DNA from: Pseudomonas sp. CFBP 13711
GTDB lineage: Bacteria; Pseudomonadota; Gammaproteobacteria; Pseudomonadales; Pseudomonadaceae
Direction: 5' to 3'
Length of the DNA: 64,000 nucleotides
NCBI RefSeq assembly: GCF_014842265.1
Contig: NZ_JACYVI010000016.1
Location: 95,904 to 159,903, forward strand
Every line of letters starts with the position of its first letter. Position 1 is the first letter of the stretch. Positions 63,870-64,000 of this stretch are shown in pieces. The notes beneath the pieces were generated by a model. It was given only the letters and a program-made list of their open reading frames with translations. It had not been told where the DNA came from and made no database searches. Made by a program: the position numbers and the translations under genes.

Positions 63870-64000
63870 TCGCCCCACTTCCGGCGCAGAAGAAACGGAA
63901 AACTCCTTGATAATCAAAGAGTTGGACGAAGTAAGCAGCGAGGAATGCTTCGGTTCAGATGCTTGAATCGACAGCGGTGAAAAAGGCTGTTGACAGCAGA

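Noticed and set aside
63742..63966. 74-residue frame at the right edge
   Set aside because: It overlaps the probable rRNA promoter and lacks gene-like features.
1..64000. CRISPR arrays, prophage, insertion sequences and tRNAs
   Set aside because: None could be seen by reading; no transposase or integrase-like protein appears, and no regular repeat-spacer array.

Overview
The window is ordinary chromosomal DNA of a Pseudomonas in the broad fluorescens/syringae range. It is GC-rich and densely coded, has REP-type palindromes, and carries Pseudomonas marker loci: algB-kinB, an ErsA-type small RNA between polA and engB, and znuA/zur-znuCB beside metNIQ. There is no prophage, transposase, integrase, CRISPR array or tRNA in view. 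Gene order agrees, from memory, with several blocks of the P. aeruginosa PAO1 chromosome (PA0065-PA0069, PA0102-PA0104, PA0114, then PA5505 down to about PA5474, followed by PA5445, PA0195-PA0196 and PA0446-PA0448 type genes). That comparison is recall and was not run as an alignment.

Layout. 0-10 kb: HAD phosphatase and gamma-carbonic anhydrase homologue, oligopeptidase A (prlC) with a zinc-ribbon partner, a secreted tyrosine phosphatase, a PA0069-type radical SAM protein, a beta-carbonic anhydrase next to a SulP anion transporter, and a SCO copper chaperone without cox genes. 10-20 kb: methionine ABC importer, large catalase katE, a PA5502-type lipoprotein, and the zinc uptake locus (znuB, znuC, zur divergent from znuA across a Zur-box-like site). 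19-29 kb: thrB, polA, ersA, engB, cytochrome c4, dsbA, an EEP nuclease-fold protein and a GGDEF protein. 28-35 kb: AmpDh2-like amidase, CSS-EAL phosphodiesterase, kinB/algB and a BON-domain protein.

35-37 kb: a small envelope operon (94-aa membrane protein, DUF1328 protein, Ivy-family lysozyme inhibitor) behind a textbook sigma-54 promoter, with an IHF site and two helically phased dyads. 37-50 kb: gltP, an SpmA/SpmB-like protein, a four-gene Mla/MCE lipid-transport operon with a DUF5924-type gene upstream, an M16 protease, a Na/Pi symporter with a PhoU-like tail, TerC and CitMHS. 50-55 kb: a GFA protein, a putative two-motif periplasmic hydrolase (HELTH plus DUF4105) and three DUF2388 secreted paralogues, then a DUF1127 protein. 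55-64 kb: acetyl-CoA hydrolase/transferase, pntAA-pntAB-pntB, gcdR, gcdH and its CoA-transferase. The right edge shows what looks like the start of an rRNA operon promoter region.

The most notable observations are: (1) PolA has lost all four acidic residues of the 3'-5' proofreading site while its polymerase and 5'-nuclease motifs are intact; (2) the sigma-54/IHF/tandem-dyad control region next to algB drives a lysozyme-inhibitor operon; (3) a DUF2388 x3 plus HELTH/DUF4105 cluster looks like an uncharacterised periplasmic system; (4) ErsA and its AlgU-type promoter can be read directly.
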